Of a stretch of DNA of 64,000 nt, positions 25,124-34,482 are shown piece by piece. Position numbers and translations under genes: made by a program. A model generated the notes under the pieces. It saw nothing but the letters and a program-made list of their open reading frames with translations. It was not told where the DNA came from and searched no databases. The stretch covers positions 1 through 64,000 of the forward strand of contig NZ_JXJW01000011.1 of NCBI RefSeq assembly GCF_002441695.1, read 5' to 3'. Each line of letters begins with the position of its first letter. Position 1 is the stretch's first letter. Source of the DNA: Pseudolactococcus piscium (lineage in GTDB: Bacteria; Bacillota; Bacilli; Lactobacillales; Streptococcaceae).

Positions 25124-25172
25124 AAAAAACACATGATCTGTAAGGAATCCTTAACAAATCATGTGCTTTTTT
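25124..25172. terminator. Bidirectional terminator downstream of the rpiB-like gene
   Basis: AAAAAACACATGAT / ATCATGTGCTTTTTT with an inner GTAAGGAATCCTTAAC stem. It ends the nudix-rpiB transcript on the minus strand. Confidence 0.8.
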
Positions 25173-25228
25173 ATCTTAGCCTACGAGCATTGACCTATAC
25201 GGTGTCGATGAATTACCTATTTGTCTGC

Positions 25229-25753
25229 TTATCCCTTATAGGTTTTAATGAAATCCTCAAAAGCAAGCTGTGACGTCTTTTTTAACCGCTTTAATTTATC
25301 AGTTGCTTGTTGCTTTCTTTCTGCTTCTGCCTGAGGATAAGGCGCTTGTGTTAGACCTTTAAACAGGGCGTGTAAGACTGAACGGTAGACTTCCTCAGAT
25401 GCCCAGCCCCAGTTTAAGGCAAAGGGATAGGAAAAGGCATTGCCCTGATTAATTCTGGCAAATAAAGTCGCCTCGATTTCACTTGTCCCATACCCACAGA
25501 TAATGCCTGGCACATAATTGCAAGCAAGTTGCATGCCTAGACCTGAACTACAGCCCGTTAAAATAAAGTCTACCTCTTCACGATAAAGTGCCGTACCACA
25601 AGAGATTGCGACATCTATATAGTCTAAGTTATCACCTTGCCGATCTAATAAGATCACCGTATGCCCATATTGACTTGATACGTCTTGAATTAGCGCATAG
25701 AGCATGTCCTCTTTAGCTGCTAAAGAACTTGCGAGAGCGAACCCTATCCTCAT
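25229..25753 (-). CDS. RpiB/LacA/LacB family sugar-phosphate isomerase-like protein
   Basis: 174 residues. The family core is visible as DYIDVAISCGTALYREEVDFILTGCSSGLGMQLACNYVPGI, corresponding to the CGTG.GM..AANK active-site loop, with a Cys near the catalytic position. RpiB isomerises ribose-5-phosphate and ribulose-5-phosphate; LacAB acts on galactose-6-phosphate. The active-site loop (GCSSGLGM) departs from both, so the substrate is open. It is coupled by ATGA to the nudix gene upstream. Confidence 0.75.
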   Translation of the reverse strand: MRIGFALASSLAAKEDMLYALIQDVSSQYGHTVILLDRQGDNLDYIDVAISCGTALYREEVDFILTGCSSGLGMQLACNYVPGIICGYGTSEIEATLFARINQGNAFSYPFALNWGWASEEVYRSVLHALFKGLTQAPYPQAEAERKQQATDKLKRLKKTSQLAFEDFIKTYKG

Positions 25754-26268
25754 TTGCTGCCACCTTTCCCTTGCTCATCAGCCAATTCGTGTTTATCTAA
25801 AAATGATTCCAGAAATCGTTTTGCTAGACTATTGGCTTTGATTACTTGTCTGGCTTCTGCTAGTGGGAACCATTTTGCGGCATCAACTTCATCAGTCAAG
25901 GTAACAGATTCTTGTGACGCGACACAAATATAATTTAGCATGAGTGTATTGGAGGGCGCATAGTATTCAGAGTGATTGGCTTGAATCTGTGAGACTGAGA
26001 GACCGACTTCTTCAGCAATTTCTCGACTGACCGCTGCTTCTGCATTTTCACCCTTATTAATATAACCCGCAACTAAAATATAGGCTTGTTGCTGATACTG
26101 TTGGATCAGGAGCACCTTATCTAACTGTTTATTGAGCACAATCATGCTAACTGCCGTATTAAAAATCGGAAACCGAAAGCTTGCACAATCAGGACAATAG
26201 GGTATGTCCCCTTCATTTTCCAAATATCGGGTGTCAAGTTTACTACCACACACCATACAATAAATCAT
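25750..26268 (-). CDS. NUDIX hydrolase with N-terminal zinc ribbon
   Basis: 172 residues from the ATG at 26268 (GAGG seven bases upstream; a GTG one codon earlier is possible). The Cys4 zinc ribbon CMVCG...CPDC occupies residues 5-30. The Nudix box GYINKGENAEAAVSREIAEEVGL fits GX5EX7REUXEEXGU. The combination resembles bacterial NADH pyrophosphatase (NudC) but is shorter; it may cleave a nucleotide-sugar or dinucleotide substrate. It overlaps the rpiB-like gene by four bases, so the two likely act together. Confidence 0.85.
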   Translation of the reverse strand: MIYCMVCGSKLDTRYLENEGDIPYCPDCASFRFPIFNTAVSMIVLNKQLDKVLLIQQYQQQAYILVAGYINKGENAEAAVSREIAEEVGLSVSQIQANHSEYYAPSNTLMLNYICVASQESVTLTDEVDAAKWFPLAEARQVIKANSLAKRFLESFLDKHELADEQGKGGSK

Positions 26269-26391
26269 CACTAAGCCTCATCTAATCCATCAATTTTAAG
26301 GTTTAACGCGATACCTGCTAAATCCTATATGATGTATTATACCACTTTTACTGACATGAATAAGTCAATCATTCAGTCTTGATTACACGGA

Positions 26392-28665
26392 TTATTCAAC
26401 ACCCTTAAGTGCCTGAACCCTATCTAAATGCTTGATCCTACTACTGATAAAGACAGTTGTACTCATAGAGCACAGTACAACAATGACTGTTGAGAGCAAG
26501 ATATTATGCCAGGTCACATAGGATGTATACTCTAGCTTGATAGTACTAAACGTGTTTACATAGGCAGTTAAGAACCAAAAGCCAAGTGGGAGGCCTAACA
26601 ACCAGCCAATCGCTGTCGTCCCAATATTTTCAAGCATTGTAATCCGACGTAATTCATTTTTCTTAAAGCCAAGCACACTAAGCGTTGCATAATCTCTCGT
26701 TCGTTCAACAAAATTTAGCGAGCCTAAATTGTAAAGCACAACAACAACTAAAAGAATGGCAAAGCCTACAATCATTAGAAAGATCGACATCAAACTAGCA
26801 ACAAAATCATTTGCATTTTTTTCTTGATCTCGCATCTTAATCCGCGAAATGACCTGTTTATCATTTTTAAGGTTGTCAGCATAATCCCTATCTCTGATTA
26901 ATAACGTACTAGGCGAAAACTTACCTTTTTCTTTTTCAAACAAGGCTTGTTTGATATAAGCGCCTTGATTGGTCTCACTTGTGATAATACCTTTAATTTT
27001 AAAGCGATAGGATTTACCATCCAAGTAAGGTGTCACCTCCAACTCTTGACCAACAGTTAACTTAGCACGTTTGGCAAATCCTTTTGTCACATAAATACCA
27101 TCAGACTTGACTGGATCACCAGACTCGGTTTTCATATTGACGTAATCTCCATCACTGATCACAATTAAGAGACGATTATAGCCATCATCTGGCGTGAATT
27201 TTGCTTGCTTAATCTCAACCCATTGGCCTTTGGGATAGTTAGCTTTGACAGCGTCATAATTTGCAATATGAAGTCTGGTATCATAGCTAAAATCTTCATG
27301 GTAGGCCTTGTCTACTAAATGATTGATTGATTGTGGCATACCAATACCTGCGATAAGTAGCATCATCCCAAATGCGACACCGATGATCCCCATAAACATC
27401 CTGACTTTATTAGACAGCGCATCTCTAATCGCCCAGCGGTGTTCAAAACGTAGTGCTTGCCAAAGTAACCTAAAGCGTTCTAAGATAACTTGACGGCCAA
27501 CTTTTTGCTTATTCCCTCTCAGGAACTCGGCAGGTAAACCTTGTATAGCATCACGACTTGCTAGGTATGATGCTAAAATACAAATTGATAAGACGAGTAA
27601 GATGACAACTACTGAACTCATCGAGTAAGCAATCGTCCACGATGGTACGGCAAACATGTCTTTTTGTGTCCCTAAGACGAACCAAGACATGACTGGCGAT
27701 ATGGCAAGGCCTAGAATTGCACCCGCACTACCAACTAGTAAACCAAAACTCGTATAATGCCAGCCAATTTTCCAGCTAGAAATACCTAGTGCTTTCAAAA
27801 TCGCGATCTCTTTTTCTTGTGTCTCGATCAACCTGCGAATCGTAGTATACATGGCTAAAATTGCGAGCAGGATAAAGATGAAAGAAAATAGATAAGATAG
27901 GTTTCTAATCTGTCCTACTCGGTCAAGGGCATCAGAGACGTCCACTAAGGTATGACGATCGTTATAAGCCACCAACCGTTTACCTAGTATTGTGACTAGT
28001 TTGTCACGTATTTTTAATGGTTGTCCTTTAATCTCTAACACATTTGTGTCACCCTGATAGCCCAGTTCATGTCTTAAAGTAGCAGATGAGATATATCCAT
28101 AGCCATAATCAGCATCGTTAGGTGAAATAAATTCTTCAGTACCTGTAAAGTAAATCCGATCAGCAGATTGAACAAGGCCAAGCACTTTTAGTGAGACTGA
28201 TCTCCCTTGACTGGTGATAGTCATCCGATCACCAACCTTAAGCTTATTTGCCTTGGCATAGTTAAGATTTAACCATAGTCCGGATTTATCATCTTGTAGT
28301 TTCTCACCTTTTACAAGATGTGGCTGTGTTAATTTTGACTGAAAAGTTTCTAAAAATAACTGTTTTTCACGACCGTTTTTCGTATCAGCTTTAACTTGAA
28401 TTCGCGTCGTTTCACCAGTTTGTTTAACGCCATTTATGGTCTTAATCTCGTCTATATCTTGTTTAGAAAAACCAGTACTCATCACCCATGAGTCAGCAAG
28501 ACTTGAGTCTTTAATGTAGGTATCTAAACTAACTTCAAGACCATGCCAAGCACCTTGTAGGCCGACAAAAATGAGAATGCTTAAAAAAGCCATCAAAAAT
28601 ACTGAGAAAAATTGGGTCCAATTCTTTCGAAAATCTCTTCTCAGTTTTAGGTTTAAGAATGCCAC
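26392..28665 (-). CDS. ABC transporter permease with two FtsX domains
   Basis: 757 residues. One N-terminal helix (FSVFLMAFLSILIFVGLQG) precedes a large extracellular MacB-like domain. A three-helix FtsX unit follows (LSYLFSFIFILLAILAMYTTIRRLIETQEKEIAILKALGIS in pieces), then a helix, a second extracellular domain and a C-terminal FtsX unit (ATLSVLGFKKNELRRI). The repeated E-I-A-x-L-K-A-L-G/L-S-V-L-G-F motifs are diagnostic. It pairs with the ATPase directly upstream (one-base overlap). Such pumps export or extract lipophilic or peptide molecules; here it is in an operon with AvrD-family biosynthesis. Confidence 0.9.
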   Translation of the reverse strand: MAFLNLKLRRDFRKNWTQFFSVFLMAFLSILIFVGLQGAWHGLEVSLDTYIKDSSLADSWVMSTGFSKQDIDEIKTINGVKQTGETTRIQVKADTKNGREKQLFLETFQSKLTQPHLVKGEKLQDDKSGLWLNLNYAKANKLKVGDRMTITSQGRSVSLKVLGLVQSADRIYFTGTEEFISPNDADYGYGYISSATLRHELGYQGDTNVLEIKGQPLKIRDKLVTILGKRLVAYNDRHTLVDVSDALDRVGQIRNLSYLFSFIFILLAILAMYTTIRRLIETQEKEIAILKALGISSWKIGWHYTSFGLLVGSAGAILGLAISPVMSWFVLGTQKDMFAVPSWTIAYSMSSVVVILLVLSICILASYLASRDAIQGLPAEFLRGNKQKVGRQVILERFRLLWQALRFEHRWAIRDALSNKVRMFMGIIGVAFGMMLLIAGIGMPQSINHLVDKAYHEDFSYDTRLHIANYDAVKANYPKGQWVEIKQAKFTPDDGYNRLLIVISDGDYVNMKTESGDPVKSDGIYVTKGFAKRAKLTVGQELEVTPYLDGKSYRFKIKGIITSETNQGAYIKQALFEKEKGKFSPSTLLIRDRDYADNLKNDKQVISRIKMRDQEKNANDFVASLMSIFLMIVGFAILLVVVVLYNLGSLNFVERTRDYATLSVLGFKKNELRRITMLENIGTTAIGWLLGLPLGFWFLTAYVNTFSTIKLEYTSYVTWHNILLSTVIVVLCSMSTTVFISSRIKHLDRVQALKGVE

Positions 28666-29363
28666 TATATGCTTACCTCCGATAAAGCAGCTGGACTACT
28701 ATTTTTTTCAATAGTCGCTACCTCTCCATCATGAAGGCGAATGACTTTATGTGCCAATTTAGCAAATGCTGCATTGTGTGTAACCATGACTACCGCAGTA
28801 TCACTACTTTCAGATGCCGTACGTAACATCTCTATAATCTTTAGCCCCGTTACAGAATCCAATGCACCCGTTGGCTCATCACATAAAAGTAATTTTGGCT
28901 TCTTAGCTAATGCTCTAGCAATCGACACACGTTGCATTTCCCCGCCAGATAATTGTGCTGGAAAGTTATTTTTCCGATGGGACAAGCCAACACTTTCTAA
29001 AAAGGGGGCCGCGAGCGCTTGATTACCTGTCAACTGAGCCGCAATCCCAACATTTTCTAGTGCTGTCAAACTGGGGATAAGATTATAAAATTGAAAAACA
29101 AACCCAACGATATCTCGTCTATAATCTGACAGTTTTGCATCACTTAAGGCATTAATTTCTGCACCATCAAATAGAAATGTACCACTCGTTGCTTTGTCTA
29201 TACCGCCTAAAATATTTAAGGCCGTACTTTTACCAGAGCCAGATGGCCCTAAAATAACTGTGAATTCCCCCTGTTCAATCTCAAAACTCACATTTTTTAG
29301 CGCTGTTACCTCTTGGTCACCAATCTGATATAACTTACTAATATTTTTAAAACTGATCATCAT
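28665..29363 (-). CDS. ABC transporter ATP-binding protein (MacB/LolD family)
   Basis: 232 residues. Walker [11 protein letters not shown]-loop [18 protein letters not shown], signature [15 protein letters not shown], Walker [13 protein letters not shown] and H-loop VMVTHN are all intact. It is the motor for the FtsX-type permease that follows. AGGAGG sits just before two adjacent ATG codons; the second (29360) has the better spacing. It is six bases downstream of the P-loop kinase-like gene. Confidence 0.93.
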   Translation of the reverse strand: MMISFKNISKLYQIGDQEVTALKNVSFEIEQGEFTVILGPSGSGKSTALNILGGIDKATSGTFLFDGAEINALSDAKLSDYRRDIVGFVFQFYNLIPSLTALENVGIAAQLTGNQALAAPFLESVGLSHRKNNFPAQLSGGEMQRVSIARALAKKPKLLLCDEPTGALDSVTGLKIIEMLRTASESSDTAVVMVTHNAAFAKLAHKVIRLHDGEVATIEKNSSPAALSEVSI

Positions 29364-29369
29364 AACCTC

Positions 29370-30146
29370 CTAATAGTTTGATATAATTTTTATTTTTTCT
29401 TTTAGTGTTGGTTCTTGATATTGTTCAATTATTTTTTGGGAGACAGCCTCTCTACTTTTATTAATTTTTAATTCTGCCAACCTAAGCGCTTCCGGAAGGG
29501 GCATAACTAGCGGTAAGTCATATGCCTTAATAATCGTCTCTAATCTATCCAACTGGCTACCACTAGCACGGACAGGTGGCAATCCAATAGTTGTAAAGGC
29601 ATCATGCAATGCACTGTCAGATAGCCTTCTATACTTTTCAGAAACTGGTCTATGCCCATCAGCAGACATCTCAAATTCAATCGGTAGATGAACTGCATCA
29701 GTGTACCATTGTCTTGCATGTAAATTAGCAACTTGCCCATAGGCATTTAAGTAGGTTCTAAAGAATGGTTTAGCAGGAATGCCTAAAATAGCCTTTGATA
29801 CTCTATGAAAAAATTTAGAACCTGGGTTGATTCCTACCTTCATGCGAACCGTACCGTAAATCCATTCATTAAGTACAGACCCATCTGAGATAAAGCTACC
29901 ATAATCCTTGTAAAGAACGGTTTCTTCTCGGATACGTTCTTCCAATCTTTTCAGACCAAGTGCCAATAATTCAGTGGCATTCATATCCTCAAATCGACGA
30001 CCAGGATATAAGCCAGTCAATATTTCTCTAGCAGATTGTGCATTTATCAATGGTATGCCAGTCGCAATCGATAATGCAGTTGTCGTTGTTGTTTTTCCGG
30101 TTGAATAGGTACCTGATATAACCAAACGGATTTCTTTTGCAGCCAT
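29370..30146 (-). CDS. P-loop ATPase/kinase-like protein (AAA_28/NadR type) in the AvrD operon
   Basis: 258 residues. The N-terminal Walker A is SGTYSTGKTTTT (residues 11-22). FISDGSVLNEWIYG follows, with an Asp likely to act as Walker B, in the layout of NadR-type nucleoside kinases. The second half (YEF-like PIEFEMSADGHRPVSEKYRR) has the acidic and arginine residues of a lid. The substrate is unknown. It starts one base after or overlapping the stop of the AvrD-family frame and is followed closely by the ABC genes, so it probably phosphorylates or activates a precursor in the same pathway (inference). Confidence 0.7.
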   Translation of the reverse strand: MAAKEIRLVISGTYSTGKTTTTTALSIATGIPLINAQSAREILTGLYPGRRFEDMNATELLALGLKRLEERIREETVLYKDYGSFISDGSVLNEWIYGTVRMKVGINPGSKFFHRVSKAILGIPAKPFFRTYLNAYGQVANLHARQWYTDAVHLPIEFEMSADGHRPVSEKYRRLSDSALHDAFTTIGLPPVRASGSQLDRLETIIKAYDLPLVMPLPEALRLAELKINKSREAVSQKIIEQYQEPTLKEKIKIISNY

Positions 30147-31065
30147 TATGATATGCCTCCTAGATGTGTCGGGATTTTATGCGCGATATTACCACTAAAA
30201 ATAACATCCTCATCTATCGTCCCACCTTGCATTTCTAAAATACGCCATTCATCCTCTCCTCTTTTTAAACTGGTACTTTTTACAATCTCACCAATCACCA
30301 AGGTAGGTTCAATGTAAGGCAGAGGCCTTTTATTTCTGCTTTTATAGTTCTCATCCACAATGTATCACTGTCACAACGTGTTATCTTATCAAAATTATAA
30401 GCCATCACTTGAGCAAATTGAGACACAATAATCAACCATTCGAAAATAGAAATACTTGCACTATAGCGACTTGAAATACCACTATAGATAGGTTTTGAAA
30501 TACACTGTCTTACGACATCACAATTAGCATACTTTTCCGATAGTAAATCAATATTGGTTAAATCATGTGTCATACTCTTCAGATGGGTTGCGACATAGCT
30601 GATGTCAGACTCCGTTTCAGGGGCAACTAAGTCTAAGTCATATCGCCTTAGAGATAGATTAATTTTCATATTCAAGATATGAATCGTAGCCGCATAAGTT
30701 TCTTTATCCTGATACATTTTTTTTAACTTGACTGGGATACGATTTAAATCTTCAATTGGTGTCGCCCCAGCCTTTATTTCAAAACTCTCAACAAGCAAGG
30801 AATCTAGAGATAGCCATGGTGCCATTTTCTCCAGATACTTCTCAACCATCAGCACTGCTAACACAATACCATCTAAGCTACTCAAATGAGGTGTCACAAC
30901 AACATCTTTCTTCTTTGACCAGCATGAATCCTGGTGCAAGGCAACGTAGCCAATAAAGTCACCTGCTTCTTCATGTAAATCAAAAATTTCTGAATAAGTT
31001 GTTTGTTTATGCCCTAATCCAAAATAGCGTTCATTATAGTTTCCTAAAATCTTATCAACTAGCAT
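30146..31065 (-). pseudogene. AvrD-family protein, split by a frameshift
   Basis: The start chosen is the ATG at 31065, preceded by GGAGG at eight bases; an in-frame ATG at 31095 has no ribosome site. The first frame opens MLVDKILGNYNERYFGLGHK, contains WSKKKDVVVTPHLSSLDGIVLAV, reaches TLWMRTIKAEIKG and stops at 30295. A second frame from about 30358 continues KSRNKRPLPYIEPTLVIGEI to a stop at 30146. Joining them near TLWMR gives a single protein of about 305 residues that resembles AvrD of Pseudomonas syringae (ERYFG.G, WS.K, PHLS..D, TLWMR). AvrD directs synthesis of syringolide lipids. Family assignment is by recalled motifs. Either a real mutation, a sequencing error, or slippage. Confidence 0.6.
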
Positions 31066-31137
31066 GCTTGAAACCTCCATCGTAAAATACATCATTAAAA
31101 TTAAATAGACTCATATTCCAATCTTATATTTTTATAT

Positions 31138-31170
31138 AAAAAAAGACATCCGTATTTACCGAATGTCATT
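31138..31170 (-). terminator. Terminator of the two-component operon
   Basis: On the minus strand GACATTCG-gtaaata-CGGATGTC followed by TTTTTTT, located between the response regulator stop and the AvrD-family gene. The two operons are therefore probably transcribed separately. Confidence 0.75.
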
Positions 31171-31190
31171 TTGCGGAAAGGCGCATTTAT

Positions 31191-31793
31191 TTAAACAAGC
31201 TTTAATTTCAATCCCTCTCGAACTGCTCCGATACGAGAATTAACGCCTAATTTTCGACAGATATTTGAGACATGCGTCTCAACTGTTCTGCGACTGATGA
31301 ACAGCGCGTTGGCAATCTTTTCATTTGTGTATTCTGCGATTAGTAATGACAACACTTTACGTTCAACATCAGATAATAAGGCATGTTCTGTATGTGCTAC
31401 AAGAAACTCTGGCAGAATATGATTGCCGGCTGCAACACTAATAATACAGCTAATCAGTTCATCATAACTCACTTCTTTTCTTAAAAAAGCTTTAACCCCT
31501 AATTCCAGTGCCCGTTTATGTAATAGCTCTTCATAAAATCCAGAAATCAGGATAATTTTTAAGTCTGTATGCCCCATTTCTCGTATTTGCTTGATTAGCT
31601 CAAAGCCATGCATTTCTTTAAGCATTAAATCCATGATAAGGACATCTATTTGCTTATTTTTTAAGCACATGATTAAACCTGCAACATTATCATAGCTACC
31701 GACAACTGTGAATTGATCTACTGATTGTAATTTTTCTTCTAGACCATGCAGCACCAACTGATGATCGTCTATCAAAGCTAATTTTATCGTCAT
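31191..31793 (-). CDS. NarL/LuxR-type response regulator
   Basis: 200 residues. The receiver domain (1-120) has the acidic pair Asp9-Asp10, phosphoacceptor Asp55 in VLIMDLML and Lys in FLRKEVSYDE. The C-terminal LuxR helix-turn-helix (about 140-196) has LLIAEYTNEKIANALFISRRTVETHVSNICRKLG. It is coupled to the sensor kinase by a four-base overlap. The obvious target is the AvrD-ABC operon immediately downstream, which has its own promoter region after the terminator. Confidence 0.93.
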   Translation of the reverse strand: MTIKLALIDDHQLVLHGLEEKLQSVDQFTVVGSYDNVAGLIMCLKNKQIDVLIMDLMLKEMHGFELIKQIREMGHTDLKIILISGFYEELLHKRALELGVKAFLRKEVSYDELISCIISVAAGNHILPEFLVAHTEHALLSDVERKVLSLLIAEYTNEKIANALFISRRTVETHVSNICRKLGVNSRIGAVREGLKLKLV

Positions 31794-33571
31794 TTACTCG
31801 TCTCCTTCATCTCTGGGATCGTAAACCGTATACATGTCCCATTAGCAGTCTCAATAGCTAGCGTACCGTTTAACAATTTCAACTTTTCTTTTATCTTATC
31901 TAGTCCAAAATGGTTATCTGTCCTGATCGTCTTTTCTTTGACAATAAAGCAACCATCATCTGTTATAGAGAAACAATAAGCATGGTTAGCTTCTGAAATT
32001 GACAAGGTGATTTCCCTTGCTTGACCATGTAGTATACTATTGGTCATTAATTCTTTAACAGATCTAAGGATAAAATTACTCACTTTTTCTGACAACTGTA
32101 AGTCTATCACTTCTATTTTTAGGGTAATTAAGACCGGATATTTTTTTTGTAGCTGGCTAGCCATATTAGCTAGGGCATTTTTCAAGCCTAATTCTTGAAT
32201 CATTAAAGGATAGACATCCGTACAAAGTTCACGCAAGAGATAAATCGTCTCTTCTAGTATGGCAATAGCTTCAGGGTCTGTTTCCGAGACAGCTTCTTTT
32301 TCCTTTAATTTTCTAATGAAATAGACGATATCTTGAATTAAGGTGTCATGAATATGGAGAGAAATTTTTTCTCGCTCCTCTTCTGCAACTAGAAATGCTG
32401 ATAAGTCATCACTTGTGCGCTTATCACGTCGAATAAGAGAGATCATCTCGATGATGATGGACAGTAAGGCATAAGTAAGTAAAAACCCATATATGCCCAC
32501 AATATAAAGGGGTACATAGTGACTTAATAAAATCAATAGGATGATAACTAAGGTAGTACTTGCTGTTATGATCAGATAAAAAACTTGATAAGGCAATCTA
32601 TATCTAAAGATAAAACTCTTTGCAAGCGTCAATCGATGAAAAAGTGCCATGACAGGTATAATCAAAAAAGGGATTACGACAGAAAAAGGTGCTGCCCAAC
32701 CTAACTGTAACAGATAACAAAAGAGAAATGGCAGTGTACTCAATAGGCTGAGTAAGACTAAATTAGCGTCACTACTCTTGTTATCTTTTTTTAGGACATG
32801 GCCTAGACTGATGACCAATAAGGATACAAACAACATATAAAATATGCCACTATTTAAATACTGAATAACTTGTATTGGCATATCAAACATCAGATTACCC
32901 AATAAAAGGATGCTATTGATAAGTAAGACAGCAAGGCAAAACAAAGCAGTTTTATTGCGGTTTAATTGTTCTTTTATGATATATGTCCGATAAGAAAAGA
33001 CACAGATGAACAACGGAAAAAACGACATCATCAGGATGAGAATACAACGTGCGACTGTATTACCAGTACTTGACGGAACGATGGTGAGTAAGGTTACTAT
33101 CACACTAACGACAAAATAATAGAAATAACTGCTTCTACGACTGATAATCTGTCTTTGACTGTACCATCCTAAAAAGATCAACATGACGATGACAAGCATT
33201 AAGAATTCAAAGTATCGCTGTAAGTTAAGCTGATTCTCAATGAAGGTATAAGAGATTGTTTGACCACCTCTCTCAACCGTCACCTCCCTGGCTTGCTCAA
33301 TAATCAGCCATTTTTTAACGCTTGTTTGATTTTCTGGTAGCTTACCATCTATCCTTACGATGCTATCACCTGCTAGTAGACCTGATTGAGTTGCAGCACC
33401 ATCATGTTGTAGGTTATTGATCTGCCATTGATCAGAATTTTTGGTAACACTTATGCCAATATAGGCAGGAGATGACATGGTAAAAAAATAATAAAAAGCA
33501 AGACAGGTGACAAGTACAAAAACTAGCCAAGTCTGATATGCATAGTTTATTTTTTCTTGCTTACGGTTCAT
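31790..33571 (-). CDS. Membrane histidine kinase with extracytoplasmic PDZ domain (ComP-like)
   Basis: 593 residues. One N-terminal helix (about 14-32) is followed by a PDZ-type domain outside the cell (about 38-112, AATQSGLLAGDSIVRIDGKLP). Roughly eight membrane helices follow (about 120-380), then a HisKA_3 dimerisation helix with His408 in LHIHDTLIQD. The HATPase_c domain has the N-box SVKELMTNSILHG, ITDDGC and FGLDKIKEKLKLLNG. The topology is that of ComP-type quorum-sensing kinases. GGAGG lies 14 bases before the ATG and an extended -10 (TGC-TATAGT) lies at 33714-33722. It probably senses a small secreted or lipid signal. Confidence 0.85.
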   Translation of the reverse strand: MNRKQEKINYAYQTWLVFVLVTCLAFYYFFTMSSPAYIGISVTKNSDQWQINNLQHDGAATQSGLLAGDSIVRIDGKLPENQTSVKKWLIIEQAREVTVERGGQTISYTFIENQLNLQRYFEFLMLVIVMLIFLGWYSQRQIISRRSSYFYYFVVSVIVTLLTIVPSSTGNTVARCILILMMSFFPLFICVFSYRTYIIKEQLNRNKTALFCLAVLLINSILLLGNLMFDMPIQVIQYLNSGIFYMLFVSLLVISLGHVLKKDNKSSDANLVLLSLLSTLPFLFCYLLQLGWAAPFSVVIPFLIIPVMALFHRLTLAKSFIFRYRLPYQVFYLIITASTTLVIILLILLSHYVPLYIVGIYGFLLTYALLSIIIEMISLIRRDKRTSDDLSAFLVAEEEREKISLHIHDTLIQDIVYFIRKLKEKEAVSETDPEAIAILEETIYLLRELCTDVYPLMIQELGLKNALANMASQLQKKYPVLITLKIEVIDLQLSEKVSNFILRSVKELMTNSILHGQAREITLSISEANHAYCFSITDDGCFIVKEKTIRTDNHFGLDKIKEKLKLLNGTLAIETANGTCIRFTIPEMKETSK

Positions 33572-33897
33572 TTACTGACGCTACCTCCCTATCTTTATTT
33601 TGATACTGTAGGGATAGATCCAAACTAACACCTACGCCTACGACCAATTTATGCCCAAATAAGCGATTAGGCTGTTCATATCTAATCCTAGCTATCTTAA
33701 GCCTTTAGTTACTACTATAGCATACATTGCGTTATTTCCAAATCAAAAAAACAGCTTGAGTAAGTTATGATAACTACTCAAACTGCTTTAAAAAAGCGTA
33801 GACTAACTGCTTTCCTTATTTTGTCATAGTGCCAATGGCAATAAACGATAGCACTTAACTATCACGGTAGACCCATCACGCGCCTCCGATTCCCTAT
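33572..33897. other. Intergenic region with kinase promoter and rmlC-like terminator
   Basis: It holds the kinase -10 (33714-33719) and the minus-strand terminator of the RmlC-like gene (33745-33786). Nothing else was recognised. Confidence 0.6.
33745..33786 (-). terminator. Terminator of the RmlC-like gene
   Basis: Nested hairpin CAG.TTGAGTA...TACTCAA.CTG with an inner GTTA-tga-TAAC, followed on the minus strand by seven T residues. Confidence 0.8.
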
Positions 33898-34482
33898 TTA
33901 TAAGGCTTCTTCAGTTTGCAAATCAAGTATTGCCTTAAGCGTCGGTGCCTTGGCATCTTTTTCAGATACCTGATCTAAATTGCTTGGATCGAGGGTGATA
34001 GGCCAATCAATACCAAGTGCAGTATCGAGGGGTGTTAAAGCAACACCCGACATACCAGGCTGCCACTCATTATCAAAAAAGTAAAGATATTCAGTATCGT
34101 CATCAAGGGCTTGGAAACCATTACAGACACCTTGTGGCACAAAGACTTGAACACCAGGTGTCAAGTTGACTGTGACCACTGCACCAATCGTTGGACTATC
34201 GGGTCTAGTATCCACGTAAACACCAAAGGCTGACCCATGGGCCACAGTGACTAATTTGGCCATGGCCTCACCATGAAGACCACGTACCGCACCACGCTTA
34301 GTCCGTGTTAGATTTACTTGACGCCATGCTGTTACAGTATCAGGTAAGAAAGCAGTATAACTCGTCTCCCGGTAAAGTTCTCGCACGGTGCCACGATCAT
34401 CCGTCACCATCTTGGATTGAATCACTTGTAAGCCAGCTATTTTTCCAGCTTCTGCTAATAAAGGGTCAATATGTAAGGTCAT
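33898..34482 (-). CDS. dTDP-4-dehydrorhamnose 3,5-epimerase family (RmlC-like cupin) protein
   Basis: 194 residues. A cupin jelly-roll with the RmlC signatures DDRGTVRELYRETSY, GAVRGLHGEAMAKLVTVAHG (catalytic-type His70) and VFVPQGVCNGFQALDDDTEYLYFFDNEW. RmlC epimerises C3 and C5 of dTDP-4-keto-6-deoxyglucose on the way to rhamnose. The RGLHG context lacks the Q.P of classical RmlC (RGLHyQ.P), and the rmlABD genes are not adjacent, so it may be a specialised sugar epimerase rather than the housekeeping enzyme. GGAG precedes the ATG. Confidence 0.78.
   Translation of the reverse strand: MTLHIDPLLAEAGKIAGLQVIQSKMVTDDRGTVRELYRETSYTAFLPDTVTAWRQVNLTRTKRGAVRGLHGEAMAKLVTVAHGSAFGVYVDTRPDSPTIGAVVTVNLTPGVQVFVPQGVCNGFQALDDDTEYLYFFDNEWQPGMSGVALTPLDTALGIDWPITLDPSNLDQVSEKDAKAPTLKAILDLQTEEAL

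Noticed and set aside
30146..30358. 70-residue frame as a separate small protein or precursor peptide
   Set aside because: It lacks a ribosome site and leader-peptide features, and continues the AvrD-family sequence from the neighbouring frame at TLWMR.
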